In this document: positions 24,720-34,300 of the stretch, piece after piece
How positions within the stretch are numbered: the first letter of the stretch is position 1
How the letters are laid out: every line of letters starts with the position of its first letter
NCBI RefSeq assembly: GCF_022808935.1
Contig: NZ_JAKZFR010000006.1
Location: 124,001 to 188,000 of the forward strand
Length of the DNA: 64,000 nucleotides
Direction: 5' to 3'
Source of the DNA: Geothrix sp. SG200
GTDB taxonomy: Bacteria > Acidobacteriota > Holophagae > Holophagales > Holophagaceae
Program-made: the position numbers and the translations under genes
Notes under the pieces: model-generated
The model's input: only the letters and a program-made list of their open reading frames with translations
Told to the model about the DNA's origin: nothing
The model's database searches: none

Positions 24720-25244
24720 ATGACGGTATCCGTCTTTGTGGGGACGAGCGTGGACGGGTTCATCGCCCGGCCGAACCACGACCTGGACTGGCTGCCGGAG
24801 GGGGGCGGGGAGGACCACGGCTTCGGGGCCTTCCTGGCGGGCATCGATGCGGTGGTCATGGGGCGCAAGACCTTCAAGAAGGTGCTGACCTTCGACCCCT
24901 GGCCCTACGGGTCCAAGCGGGTGGTGGTGCTGAGCGGCCAGCCGCTCAAGCTGCCGAGCGCCATCGGGCGGGTGGTGGAGCAGATGGCGGGCCCACCGGC
25001 GGAGATTGTGGCCCGGCTGGCGGAGCGCGGGGCCACGAACCTCTACGTGGACGGCGGCATCACCATCCAGCGGTTCCTGCGGGCGGGGCTGGTGGACCGC
25101 CTCATCATCACCCGGGTTCCGGTGCTGATCGGCGAGGGCATCCCGCTCTTCAGCACCCTTCCGCACGACCTCCACCTGCGCCACGTCGCCACCCGGTCCT
25201 TCCCCAGCGGCCTGGTCCAGAGCGAGTACCAGGTGCTCCGCTGA
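24720..25244 (+). CDS. dihydrofolate reductase-family protein (RibD C-terminal type)
   Basis: A 174-aa protein of the RibD-C/DHFR-like fold, an NADPH-dependent reductase by family. It has SVFVGTSVDGFIARPNHDLDWL at the start, DAVVMGRKTFKKV in the middle and LYVDGGITIQRFL for the nucleotide-binding loop. It is a stand-alone domain; members of this group are often annotated as YyaP-like reductases with unknown substrates. GGGGGAGGG precedes the ATG. It is convergent with the cupin gene to the right. Confidence 0.85.
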   Translation: MTVSVFVGTSVDGFIARPNHDLDWLPEGGGEDHGFGAFLAGIDAVVMGRKTFKKVLTFDPWPYGSKRVVVLSGQPLKLPSAIGRVVEQMAGPPAEIVARLAERGATNLYVDGGITIQRFLRAGLVDRLIITRVPVLIGEGIPLFSTLPHDLHLRHVATRSFPSGLVQSEYQVLR

Positions 25245-25278
25245 CCGGGTGGCGCGATCCCGTCTGGACGAGCCTGGA

Positions 25279-25722
25279 CTAGTGGCCCGCCGGCTTGTTG
25301 TCGTACTTGCCGGGCTGCTCGACGTAGACCACGGCCCCGTCGGGCTGGCTGTTCGAGTGGGGAAGGTTCGCCGGGATGAAGACGTAGGAACCCGGGCCGT
25401 AGGGCTGCTCGTGGTCGGGGTCGCTCCCGTAGCGGAAGGTGCCCGACACCACCACGAGCCTCAGGGCGTGGGAGTGGGCGTGGACGGGGCTCTTGCTGGC
25501 CACGGGGAACTTGACGAAGCCATGCCAGGCCCCCTTGGCATGGAGGCCCTCCACATCGGCCACCATCACGCCGACGCCCTTGGCCGCCAGGTCCTCCCAC
25601 GGGAGCTTGTCAGCGGCCAGGGTGACCTCCCCGCTGCGCTTCTCGCCGTCGCGCGCGAGGGAAAGGGTGCCGGCAACCAAGGCCGCGGAAAGCACGACCA
25701 GCCCGGAAGGTGAGATCTTCAT
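25279..25722 (-). CDS. exported cupin-domain protein
   Basis: A 147-aa protein with a signal peptide (about 1-23) and a single cupin barrel. The metal-binding signature is visible as VHAHSHALRLVVVSGTFRYG with later PGSYVFIPANLPHSN. It is likely periplasmic and metal-binding; the reaction is unknown. GGAGGAA lies before the ATG at 25722; an upstream in-frame start adds nine residues without support. The segment between it and the next plus-strand gene (25723-25938) is non-coding and may hold both promoters. Confidence 0.82.
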   Translation of the reverse strand: MKISPSGLVVLSAALVAGTLSLARDGEKRSGEVTLAADKLPWEDLAAKGVGVMVADVEGLHAKGAWHGFVKFPVASKSPVHAHSHALRLVVVSGTFRYGSDPDHEQPYGPGSYVFIPANLPHSNSQPDGAVVYVEQPGKYDNKPAGH

Positions 25723-25938
25723 TGCTTCCTCCTGGTAGAAAGCCCGCATGGGCTGTCAGACGATAGTCCTCCGCCTTGGTTGTCGCAACAGGTAGATTGC
25801 CGGACGGCAGGGGCGGATTCCCCACCGGGAGGGGGGATGAGAAGGCCCTTCCAGAGGCGATGCTCTGGGCGCTTGTGATGGGCCTAAACCCATCCCGGAC
25901 TTGGAGCATCCTAAAGGTGGATGCGCGCGGAGGTGCCC

Positions 25939-26454
25939 ATGCTTCCCAGTCTGTTGATGCTTCCCATGGCGGTCCTCCAGGCCCCGGCGCCCCTGCCGGT
26001 GGTGGAGGCCAAGGACCTTCCCAAGGCCCCCCGGGGCCCCATGACCCCCCATCGCCCGGATCCCGGCGGCGAGGCCAGCATCCTGGGCGAGACCCGGCAC
26101 GGGGCCCGGAAGGGGCCGTCCATCCCGGCTCTCCAGCTGCCCGCGGGCAGCGTCCGGGTGATGGACAAGGTTCCCGACATGAGCGGGCGGCGGGCCTTCG
26201 CCATCGAGGTGCCGGCGGGCGGCAAGGTGAAGGCACAGGTCGTGGAGGGCCGGAAGGCCTGGTTCCGGGTGCTGGCCGTGAACGCCTGGGGGCGCGACGA
26301 GCCGGGGCTGCTCCAGAACCGGATCCCCACCGGCGAGCCCCAGGCCACCTATGAGAACCCCACGAAGGAGACGCGCACCATCTACTTCATCGTGGACACC
26401 CTCGACGCCAACATGGTCGGCGAGTCCTACACGCTGGAAGTCACCCGGAACTAG
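25939..26454 (+). CDS. secreted hypothetical protein
   Basis: A 171-aa protein with a hydrophobic N-terminus (MLPSLLMLPMAVLQAPAP), a Pro-rich stretch and a C-terminal beta-rich part (about 80-170) ending YTLEVTRN. The end has the rhythm of a small beta-sandwich (AFAIEVPAGGKVKAQVVEG, TIYFIVDTLDANMVGESY), compatible with a pre-peptidase-like C-terminal domain, but no known motif is certain. GGAGG lies just before the ATG at 25939, while the longer ORF starts without one. Convergent with the next gene. Confidence 0.65.
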   Translation: MLPSLLMLPMAVLQAPAPLPVVEAKDLPKAPRGPMTPHRPDPGGEASILGETRHGARKGPSIPALQLPAGSVRVMDKVPDMSGRRAFAIEVPAGGKVKAQVVEGRKAWFRVLAVNAWGRDEPGLLQNRIPTGEPQATYENPTKETRTIYFIVDTLDANMVGESYTLEVTRN

Positions 26455-26472
26455 GGCCGGCCCCCCGCGGAT

Positions 26473-27678
26473 CTACAGCGCCTTCGGCGGATCCCCGGGC
26501 AGGTGCTGGAGCCGGAGGGGCAGGGCGTCGCGGAAGGCCTTCCGCAGGCTTTCGGGGGCGCTCCGCCAGGCCTTCAGGGCGGCGGCGCGGGTGGGGTAGG
26601 CGCCGTAGCAGGCCTGCCACCAGCGGAAACCGTCCGGCCGCACGTAGGGCAGCACCAGCACGTCCGGTGCCTTGGGGCCCGCAGCCCTGGCCACCACCTT
26701 CAGGCCCTCGGCGCGGCCGGAGACCACCAGGCGCAGGGTCCAGGCGCCCTGCGGCGCGGCGGCCCGCTGGGCGGCGCCCCGGTGCAGGGCTTCCGGGAGG
26801 TCCATGCGCTCCAGCGGCTTCACGGCCTCTTCCGGATCGGCCAGGTCCTTCTCCGTGAGCACGCGGCGCGGCGCTTCCACCTGCACCTCGAGGCTGCGGG
26901 AGGACCCGCCCATGAGGTTGCTGACGCTGAGGGTGTAGACGGTGGTCTTGTCGGGAACCACGGCGATGCTGGACTGGCCGTCCAGCTCCAGGCCGCCGGG
27001 CTCGAGGCGCACCTTGGCGTCGCCCTGGCAGATCCACTTGAGGTCCACCTGCTCGCCGGGCTTCACCACGGTGCGGCTGGCCTCGAAGCTGCACACGCTG
27101 GCGATGGGCGTCTGGGCCGCCGCCATGGGCCGGTGGCCCAGCACCGCCACCTCCAGTGTGCGGCTCTGGCCGCCGGCGGCGTTGTTGGCCGTGATGGTGT
27201 AGCGGGTGCTCTCCAGAGGCGTGACGGTCACCTCGCTCTTGCCGTCCAGCTCGAGCCCGCCGGGCTCCAGGCGCACCTTGGCGCTGCCCGCGCACTCCCA
27301 CTTCAGCACCACGGGCTCGCCCGGCAGCACGGCCTTGGTGCTGGCGTCGAAGGCGCAGATGCGGGCGGCCTCGCCCAGGGGCATCCCGGGCGTCACGCGC
27401 ACTTCCGCGTGGCCGAGCTCGGCGCTGCCAGACCCGGCGCCGGGCCCCGCCTCGAAGAGGCTGTACCTCGTCGTATAGGAAGGCCGCACCGTCACCTGGG
27501 ACCGCCCTGGCAGGATCATGCCGCCGGGTTCCAGGCGCACCTGGGTCGACTGGGGGCAGGTCCAGGTCAGCAGCACGGATTCGCCCGGTCGGATTTCGCG
27601 CGGCTCGGCGGTCACGGTGCAGGGTGGCTGGGCCTGAAGAAACCCGAGGGCCGCTGTCATCCAGAGGGCTGAGCGCAT
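26473..27678 (-). CDS. secreted protein with three Ig-like repeats and a SPOR-like end
   Basis: A 401-aa exported protein. After a signal peptide (1-16) come three repeats of about 90-110 residues, each with PGE-x-V-x-L-x-W-x-C, then KVRLEPGG, then Y-x-V/I-x-N, the pattern of bacterial Ig-like domains. The C-terminal 80 residues carry WWQACYGAYPTRAAALKAW, typical of a SPOR domain that binds denuded peptidoglycan. The layout suggests a cell-wall-associated protein reaching outward. The repeats are close to identical in wording (VRLEPGGLELDG twice), so recent internal duplication is likely. Confidence 0.78.
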   Translation of the reverse strand: MRSALWMTAALGFLQAQPPCTVTAEPREIRPGESVLLTWTCPQSTQVRLEPGGMILPGRSQVTVRPSYTTRYSLFEAGPGAGSGSAELGHAEVRVTPGMPLGEAARICAFDASTKAVLPGEPVVLKWECAGSAKVRLEPGGLELDGKSEVTVTPLESTRYTITANNAAGGQSRTLEVAVLGHRPMAAAQTPIASVCSFEASRTVVKPGEQVDLKWICQGDAKVRLEPGGLELDGQSSIAVVPDKTTVYTLSVSNLMGGSSRSLEVQVEAPRRVLTEKDLADPEEAVKPLERMDLPEALHRGAAQRAAAPQGAWTLRLVVSGRAEGLKVVARAAGPKAPDVLVLPYVRPDGFRWWQACYGAYPTRAAALKAWRSAPESLRKAFRDALPLRLQHLPGDPPKAL

Positions 27679-27746
27679 CAGGGGAGTTTAGTGCACCCGT
27701 CCCCCCGGCGCCCTGGCGTTTTGTCAGACGTCACCGGTTCGGGTTC

Positions 27747-28307
27747 CTACATCCGCAGGCTGGTTTCCGCGGCCACGCCCGGGTCCTCCAGCAGGGTCTC
27801 GAGCAGGAGCAGGTACCACCCGATGGCGGACAGCAGGGCGGGGTCGGCCAGGCGCCGGTGGGGCTGGGAGATGTCCACCAGGGCGAGGGGGGTGTCCTCC
27901 GGGGCCGACCGGCTGGTGCCGTCCGGGTTCAGGGTGAGCTGGACCAGCGGCAGGCCGTCCGCGTCCAGGAAGGCCGCGCCGGGGTGGATGCCTTCGATGC
28001 GGACCCAGTCGAAGGTCTCGTCGCCCTTGAAGACCAGCTTCCCGTTCCCCACCAGGTGGGGATGGAACATGGCCAGGTCCGTCTTGGAGCCCGCCTGGCG
28101 GAGGGTGACGGAACTGGCCGGGAAGCGGCTGTGCCTGAGGGTCCAGGATCCGCCCGAGGTTTCCACCCTGGCCAGGGTGAGATCCTCCGGAAGGAAGGCG
28201 AGGGTGGCGACGGTTCCCTCCCTGGTCTCCAGGCTGAAGGTGGGGCCGGCCGCGCCGGTCTTCTTCCAGGCGAGCGAGGTGGAGGCGAGGTTGATGAGCG
28301 CTGGCAT
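27747..28307 (-). CDS. hypothetical protein, beta-rich
   Basis: A 186-aa protein without signal peptide or membrane helix, starting MPALINLASTSLAWKKTG. The sequence is a series of short strands (FSLETREGTVATLAFL, GSWTLRHSRFPASSVTLR, NGKLVFKGDETFDWVRIEG) that recalls the tubby-like fold of some bacterial proteins, but I would not name it. GGGGGA lies upstream of ATG 28307; a reading from 28340 adds 11 residues. It stands between the Ig/SPOR gene and tonB on the same strand. Confidence 0.65.
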   Translation of the reverse strand: MPALINLASTSLAWKKTGAAGPTFSLETREGTVATLAFLPEDLTLARVETSGGSWTLRHSRFPASSVTLRQAGSKTDLAMFHPHLVGNGKLVFKGDETFDWVRIEGIHPGAAFLDADGLPLVQLTLNPDGTSRSAPEDTPLALVDISQPHRRLADPALLSAIGWYLLLLETLLEDPGVAAETSLRM

Positions 28308-28437
28308 AAATCCCCCTTTCTGGGGCGCTGATGCGCACACCCCAAAGGTAGGCCCGGAACGGCCCCCTGGAGGGGCAGAGAGGGGTGTCCGACCGACCCG
28401 CTTCAGACCCCGGTCGTCGGCTGGTCGGGGTTCCTGC

Positions 28438-29253
28438 TCAGTTCCCGAGGTACGTGAACCAGAACCGCACGCCCAGATACGAGCCGTCGTAGCCGTCCGG
28501 CAGGCGCTGGAGGGGCGCGGCGCGCAGGACGGCCATGCGGGCGCTCTCGTCCATGGCGGCGTTGCCGCTGGGGATCTCCACGCGCACGCGGTCGAGGCTG
28601 CCGTCCCGGGCGATGCGGAAATAGATCTGCACGCGGCCCTGGGTGCTGGACACGCGGTTCCAGTTCGAGGTGATGCGCGCCTGGACCTGCTGCAGGTACC
28701 ACACGAACGGGAAGTTGCCGTCCACCCCGCCCACCAGGCCCACGCCCCCCTGGACGCCGGAGGTGGGGTTCAGGCCCGGAATGCCGGAGCCGGCGCCGAA
28801 GGCCGCGCCGTTGCCGGAGCCCACGGCCCCCGCCACAGGGTTGGGCGAGGCGGTCTTGCCCTTGGCGGCGGTGGTGCCCGTGCCGGTGCTGGCGGCGTCC
28901 TTGCTGTCGCCCTTGGCGGCGGATTTGGTGGTCTTGGTGGCGAAGGGATCCGGGGCCGTGGCCGACGGCGTGGTGTTCCGCACCGGCGCCACCTCCTCGA
29001 CGCGCCGGAGGCGCTCGCCGGTCTTGCCCACCTCCATGGCGTCGGAACCGCCGGACTGGCCGCCCATGGCCGCGGGCAGGTTCACCCAGGTGACCTTGAC
29101 CTCCTCAGCCTTTTCGCCGCCACCGCCCCGGGGCCAGAAGAAGGCCACGCCGATGGTCAGGTGCAGGGCCAGGCTCAGGGCCAGCCCAGGCCCCCAGCGG
29201 AGCTCGCCCAGGTGGGCGCGGCTGCGGAGGTAGGCCTGGAGGTCCTGGCTCAT
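28438..29253 (-). CDS. energy transducer TonB family protein
   Basis: A 271-aa protein with one N-terminal membrane helix (about residues 22-42, GLALSLALHLTIGVAFFWP), a long Ala/Gly/Thr-rich periplasmic linker, and a C-terminal TonB/TolA-like domain from about 180 (RITSNWNRVSSTQGRVQIYFRIARDG) ending in VRFWFTYLGN. It would pass energy from the inner membrane to outer-membrane receptors. Its ATG overlaps the exbD stop (ATGA). No ExbB gene is beside it; the partner must lie elsewhere. Confidence 0.82.
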   Translation of the reverse strand: MSQDLQAYLRSRAHLGELRWGPGLALSLALHLTIGVAFFWPRGGGGEKAEEVKVTWVNLPAAMGGQSGGSDAMEVGKTGERLRRVEEVAPVRNTTPSATAPDPFATKTTKSAAKGDSKDAASTGTGTTAAKGKTASPNPVAGAVGSGNGAAFGAGSGIPGLNPTSGVQGGVGLVGGVDGNFPFVWYLQQVQARITSNWNRVSSTQGRVQIYFRIARDGSLDRVRVEIPSGNAAMDESARMAVLRAAPLQRLPDGYDGSYLGVRFWFTYLGN

Positions 29254-29693
29254 TTCGTTCCGGTGGCTGCAGCGGTGGCGGGCGCGGCGATGGGGGCGGC
29301 GGCGGTGACGAAGCCCACCTGGGTGAAGCCCGCCTCGCGGATGGCGTCCACCACCTGGATGACGCGGCCGTAGGGCACGTTGTGGTCGGCCCGCACCAGC
29401 ACGGGCCGCTTCCCGCCGGACTGGGCCTTGGCCTTGAGCTGGTTGGCCAGGACGGGAAGGGCCATGAAGGCCTGGTCGAACTGGAGGCGGCCGTCGAAGG
29501 TGATGGAAACCGTCAGGGCCTCACTCTCCAGGTTCCGGCCCGTGCGGCTCTCCGGCAGCTTCACGTCCACGCCCGTCATCATCATGGGGGCCGCGATCAT
29601 GAAGATGATCAGCAGCACCAGCATCACGTCGATGAGGGGCGTCATGTTGATGTCGGCCATGGCGCCGCGCCTGCTGCCTGGGGTGAATGACAC
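29250..29693 (-). CDS. ExbD/TolR-type biopolymer transport protein
   Basis: A 147-aa inner-membrane protein with one helix at about 14-36 (NMTPLIDVMLVLLIIFMIAA), including the conserved Asp of the proton channel in PLIDV. The periplasmic part has VLVRADHNVPYGRVIQVVDAIREAGF, the ExbD/TolR signature. GTG at 29693 begins the usual N-terminal length. It overlaps the downstream TonB-like gene, so they work together. ExbB/TolQ, which normally precedes it, is absent; the next gene upstream is a TetR regulator. Confidence 0.88.
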   Translation of the reverse strand: MSFTPGSRRGAMADINMTPLIDVMLVLLIIFMIAAPMMMTGVDVKLPESRTGRNLESEALTVSITFDGRLQFDQAFMALPVLANQLKAKAQSGGKRPVLVRADHNVPYGRVIQVVDAIREAGFTQVGFVTAAAPIAAPATAAATGTK

Positions 29694-29790
29694 GGGGACC
29701 TCGCACGTCTGCGTACCAGTCTACCGCCTGCCAGGTCTGCTGTCGGCGCGGCTGGACCCCATGGCGCTTGGCGCCTGATCGGGAAGGGGC

Positions 29791-30567
29791 CTATCCGGAC
29801 CGCTGGCGCTTGAAGATCCGCGCCAGGATGGCCTCCCGCCTGGCGGGGCCGACCGGGGCCCCGGTGATGGCCACGGGGGCGGGAGCCTCGGCGACGAACG
29901 GGTGGTCTCCGCTCACCGGGGCCTCGCGCCTCAGCCCGGACTGGAGGATGGGCCGGAGGAGCTTCCGCGCCATGGATTCGAGATCCCCGAGGGGGCACGC
30001 GGGGTGGGTCAGGGCCACATCGGCGACGCCACGCACCACATGCAGGCTCAGCTGCACGACCGGTCCCAGGGCCTGCCCGGAGAAGCGGCTTCCGTAGCGC
30101 AGGAGAATCTCCTGCCGCAGGGCCTCCTCCAGGCCCTCCGCATGGGTGGCCAGGGAACCCAGGCGATGGGCTTTCAGGTAGGCGTTCACCGTCGCATGGA
30201 GCTGGAGGTTTTCTTTCAGGTTCCCGACCGTGGCCCGTGCGAGGGCGGCGCTGAGCGCCCTGGTGATGCCCTCGGCATCCGCCAGAGATTCCCACGCCAC
30301 GGTCTGGACGTGGCTGCGGAACGCCCGCTCGTCCGCACGCCGGAGCCGGTCGAAGAGGGCGATGGCCACGTCGTCCCGCCCCGCGGGGAAATAGTTGTAC
30401 AGGGTCTGGTTGCCCACGCCGGACAGGGCGAGGATGTCCCGCAGGGTGATGGCGTCGGCGGGGAACTGGCGGAACAGGCCCGCCGCCGCCTCGAGGATGG
30501 CCGCGTACGAGGCCTGGCCCGCGTGCTTGGGCTCGAGGCCCCGCAACAATCGCATCCGCTCGTCCAT
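29791..30567 (-). CDS. TetR-family transcriptional regulator
   Basis: A 258-aa repressor-type regulator. The helix-turn-helix lies near the N-terminus (ILEAAAGLFRQFPADAITLRDILALSGVGNQTLYNYFP), as in TetR proteins, followed by an all-helical ligand-binding part. The C-terminal 40 residues are an unusual Pro/Ala-rich extension ending in a basic IFKRQRSG. ATG at 30567 has a GGGGG stretch upstream; the ORF can start at 30618 and would add 17 residues. The ligand and target are unknown. Confidence 0.85.
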   Translation of the reverse strand: MDERMRLLRGLEPKHAGQASYAAILEAAAGLFRQFPADAITLRDILALSGVGNQTLYNYFPAGRDDVAIALFDRLRRADERAFRSHVQTVAWESLADAEGITRALSAALARATVGNLKENLQLHATVNAYLKAHRLGSLATHAEGLEEALRQEILLRYGSRFSGQALGPVVQLSLHVVRGVADVALTHPACPLGDLESMARKLLRPILQSGLRREAPVSGDHPFVAEAPAPVAITGAPVGPARREAILARIFKRQRSG

Positions 30568-30748
30568 GACGAGGCCCCCCCTCTCCACCGCCCCCACCAT
30601 ACGGTTGGCGAGGCCCATGCTTTCTAGAACGGCTGTTGGGGGCGTGAACGTAAATGCTGATAACCACCAGACTAACGTGCAGGGTGGCCCTGGAATCGAG
30701 GCATTCGGGACCTAACGATAGACTGGACAACAGATCGATGAGACCCCC

Positions 30749-31162
30749 ATGCCTGCAGTCGGGAAACCCGAGCCTGACCCGGAGACGGCTTTGCCTGCCG
30801 CGTGCGTAGCCGCGCGCGCCGTGGTCCTCCTCGTGGATGACGACGCCTCCATCCAGGATTCCGTGGGCGCCCTCCTGGATTTCCTGGGCTTCGAGCCCAT
30901 CATCGCCGCCACGGGCGAAGCGGCGCTGGACCTCCTGGAGGGAGGACTCCAGCCCGCCGTGACGATCCTGGACATGGACATGCCCGGCCTGGGCGGCGCC
31001 GGAACGCTGCCGCGCCTCCGCGCCCTCCGTCCGGACCTTCCGGTGGTGATCTCGACCGGCCGGGTCAACCTCGCCGTCCTCGAGCTGGTGCGGCGCTACC
31101 CCGGGGTGAGCCTGATGCCGAAGCCCTTCAGCCTGGCCGACCTCAAGGGCCACCTCGCCTGA
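30749..31162 (+). CDS. stand-alone response-regulator receiver domain
   Basis: A 137-aa protein with an 18-residue N-terminal tail and one CheY-like receiver domain. The acidic pair DD (VVLLVDDDAS), the phospho-acceptor Asp in VTILDMDMPGLGG and the conserved Lys in MPKPFS are present, so it should be phosphorylatable. There is no output domain and no histidine kinase in the window. It precedes the Ser/Thr kinase gene by about 165 bp, with an AT-rich stretch that may contain a promoter. Confidence 0.88.
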   Translation: MPAVGKPEPDPETALPAACVAARAVVLLVDDDASIQDSVGALLDFLGFEPIIAATGEAALDLLEGGLQPAVTILDMDMPGLGGAGTLPRLRALRPDLPVVISTGRVNLAVLELVRRYPGVSLMPKPFSLADLKGHLA

Positions 31163-31327
31163 GGGCGGGGCGGGTGGGAGGAGACGGCCGTCTTTATAGG
31201 AACGGATGTCTGTCGCATGGTCTTAAATTGACAAATTGACTCTTGAATTAGAGTGGGTCTAACGTGCCATGATTCGATTCTGAATATCGGTCTCTGCCGC
31301 CAACTTCTCGCCCTGGGAGCTGTGCAG

Positions 31328-34300
31328 ATGGATGAAGACCCGAAGGCGCACCAGATGGATCCCCTGGGGTCCCGGGCGGAGACCCTGGACAGCCGCGAGC
31401 CCGAATCCGGGCCCGGGCCCGGGAGCGGCCTGACCCTGGATGCGCCCCTTCCCGCGGCCGGATCCGGACCGCCGCCCTTCCCGGTGCCGGGCTGGGACCG
31501 CTACGAGTGCCTGGGCTTCCTGGGGCAGGGCGGCATGGGCAAGGTGTTCCGCTGCCGCGACAGGCGCCTGGGCCGCATGGTGGCCATCAAGTTCGTGCGC
31601 CTGGACGATGACCGGCACCTCGCGCGCTTCATGCTGGAGGCCCGCGCCCAGGCCCGGGTGGACCACGACCACGTGTGCAAGGTCTTCGAAGTGGGCGAGG
31701 TGGAGGGCCGGGTCTTCATCGCCATGCAGTGCATCGGCGGACGGCCCTTCGACCTGGCGGCCGCCGAGCTGTCGCTGGAGCAGCGGGCCATGGTGGTGCG
31801 GGACGCGGCCCTGGGCGTTCAGGAGGCCCACCGGGTGGGGATCATCCACCGGGACCTCAAGCCCTCCAACATCATGGTGGAGCGCACGGAGGACGGCGCC
31901 CTGCGCACCTTCGTCATGGACTTCGGGCTGGCCCGGGACTGGGACCAGAACGTCACCGAGACGGGTGCAGTGCTGGGCACGCCGTCCTACATGTCCCCCG
32001 AGCAGGCCCGCGGGGAGGTGTCGCGGCTGGACCGGCGCACGGATGTCTACAGCCTGGGCGCCACACTCTACCAGGCGGTGACGGGGCGGCCACCGGTCAC
32101 CGGGGCCAATGCGCTGGAGGTCCTGGGGGCCATCGCCGCCCATGAGGTGCCGTCCATGCGCGGGCCGGGCCTGGATATCCCGCGGGACCTGGAGGCCATC
32201 ACCCTCAAGTGCCTGGAGAAGGAGCGCGGCCATCGCTACGAGTCGGCCCGCGCCCTGGCCGAGGACCTCGACCGCTTCCTCGCCGGGGACCCGGTGCTGG
32301 CCCGCCCCACGGGACTCTGGTACCGCGTCCAGCGCAAGCTCCGCAAGCACCGGCAGCTGGCGGCCGTGGGCGCTGTGGCCGCGCTGGCCGTGCTGGTGGC
32401 CCTGGGCGTCGCGGTGAAGACGCGGCGCGACGCCGGCCGCCGGGAGCGTCTCGCCCAGCAGTTCACCGAGGCCACCGCCCGCATCGACGCCACGGCCCGC
32501 TACTCCGCGCTGTCGCCGCCCCACGACATCCGACCGGACCTGCAGGCTGTGCGGGACCAGATGACCCGGCTCCAGACCGACATGGCCCAGGCCGGCGCCA
32601 TCGCCAACGGGCCGGGCCACTACGCCCTGGGCCTGGGCCACTGGACGCTGGATGACGTGGAAAAGGCCCGGGAGCACCTGCAGATGGCCTGGGACGCGGG
32701 CTACCGCGCGCCCCGCGCGGCCTACGCCTTGAGCCTCGTCCTCGGCCGGCAGTACCGGGACCAGCTGCTGGAGGCGGAGCGCATCGCCTCGAAAGATCAG
32801 CGGGAGGCCCGCCTCCGCGAGGTGGAGCAGACCTTCCGGGATCCCGCCCTTGCCTTCCTCCGCCAGGCCAAGGGCGCGGACGTGCCCTCCCCCGCCTACC
32901 TGGAGGCGCTGCTGGCCTTCTACGAGGGGCGGCTGGACGAGGCCCTGGCGCGGCTCGCGGCCCTGGGGACGGAGCTGCCCTGGTTCTACGAGGCCCCGCT
33001 GCTGCGCGGCTCCCTGCTGCAGGCCCGGGCCTGGCAGACGTGGAACCGGGGCGACCGCGAGGGCGCGCGCCGGGACTTCGAGGAAGGCCGCCAGGCCCTG
33101 CGAGCCGCCGCCGTCACGGGGCGGAGCGTGCCTGCGGTGTACGCGGCGGAGGCGGACCTGGAGAACAATGCGTTCTTCATGGAGAAGTACGGGCAGGGGG
33201 ATGTCCAAGGGCCCTTCGACCGCGGCATGGCGGCCCTGGGCACGGCCCTCCGCCTCCAGCCAGACCATGTGCCGTCCCTGATCCTCATGTCGGCGCTGGA
33301 ACGGAACCTCGCGGACACGCAGGTCCTCCAGGGCCAGGATGCCCAGGCCCTCGCCGGCTCGGCCCTGGCCGCCGCCGAGAAGGCCGTGGCGACCGGCCCA
33401 GCCCGGGCAGATGCGCGGATCGCCCTGGGCCAGACCTGCTACGTGCTGGGCAACGCCCGGTTCCAGCGGGGCCTCGATCCCACGGAGGCCCTCGCCCGGG
33501 GGCTCTCGGCCTTCGGGGCCCTCTCGACCGAGAAGCGCGACTACACGGTCTGGAACCACCTGGGCCTGCTGAACCAGAAGCTGGCCCAGTACGAGGACGG
33601 TCGCGGCCAGGACGCCTCGGTCCACCTGGACGCGGCCATCGAGGGCTTCCGCACCGCAGCCCGGATGGAACCCCACCTTCTCCCGGCGTGGATCAACCTG
33701 GGGGTGTGCCTCGAGCAGCGGGCCACCAGGCCCGGCGCCTCCCGGGCCGAGGCGGACCTGCGGGAGGCGGAGGAGGTGCTGGAGCGGGCCCGAACCCTGA
33801 ATCCCAACCACTTCGTGCCCTACTTCGTGCTCGGCCAGGTCCACCTGGACCAGGCCCTGCGCAGCCGGGCCGAAGGCGGGGATCCCCGCCCGATCCTCCT
33901 GCGCGCCCGGGAACGCTCCCGCCAGGGACTGGCCATCAATGCCGCCATCCCCAACCTCCACAACAGCGAGGGGATGGCCCTGGCCTATCTGGCGCAGGAG
34001 GCCTGGGACCGCGGCGAGGACCCGGCTCCCCTGATCCGGGAGGCCAAGGCCTGCTACCGGCGGGCCATCCAGGCGGCTCCAGGCCAGTCGTACGGCTACC
34101 AGAACCTCGCCGATGTGCTGATCACCGAAGGCCGCTGGTCCCTTGATCCCCGGCCCCTGGCCGAAGCCGAAGCCGCGCTGCGGAAGGGCCTGAACGTCGC
34201 ACCGGGCAACCAGGAGCTCCTGACCGAGGCGGGGTGCTGCGCCGCGGTCCGGATCGAGCAGGCGGTGTCCACCGGGCAGGATCCCGCGGCCCAGGTGCGG

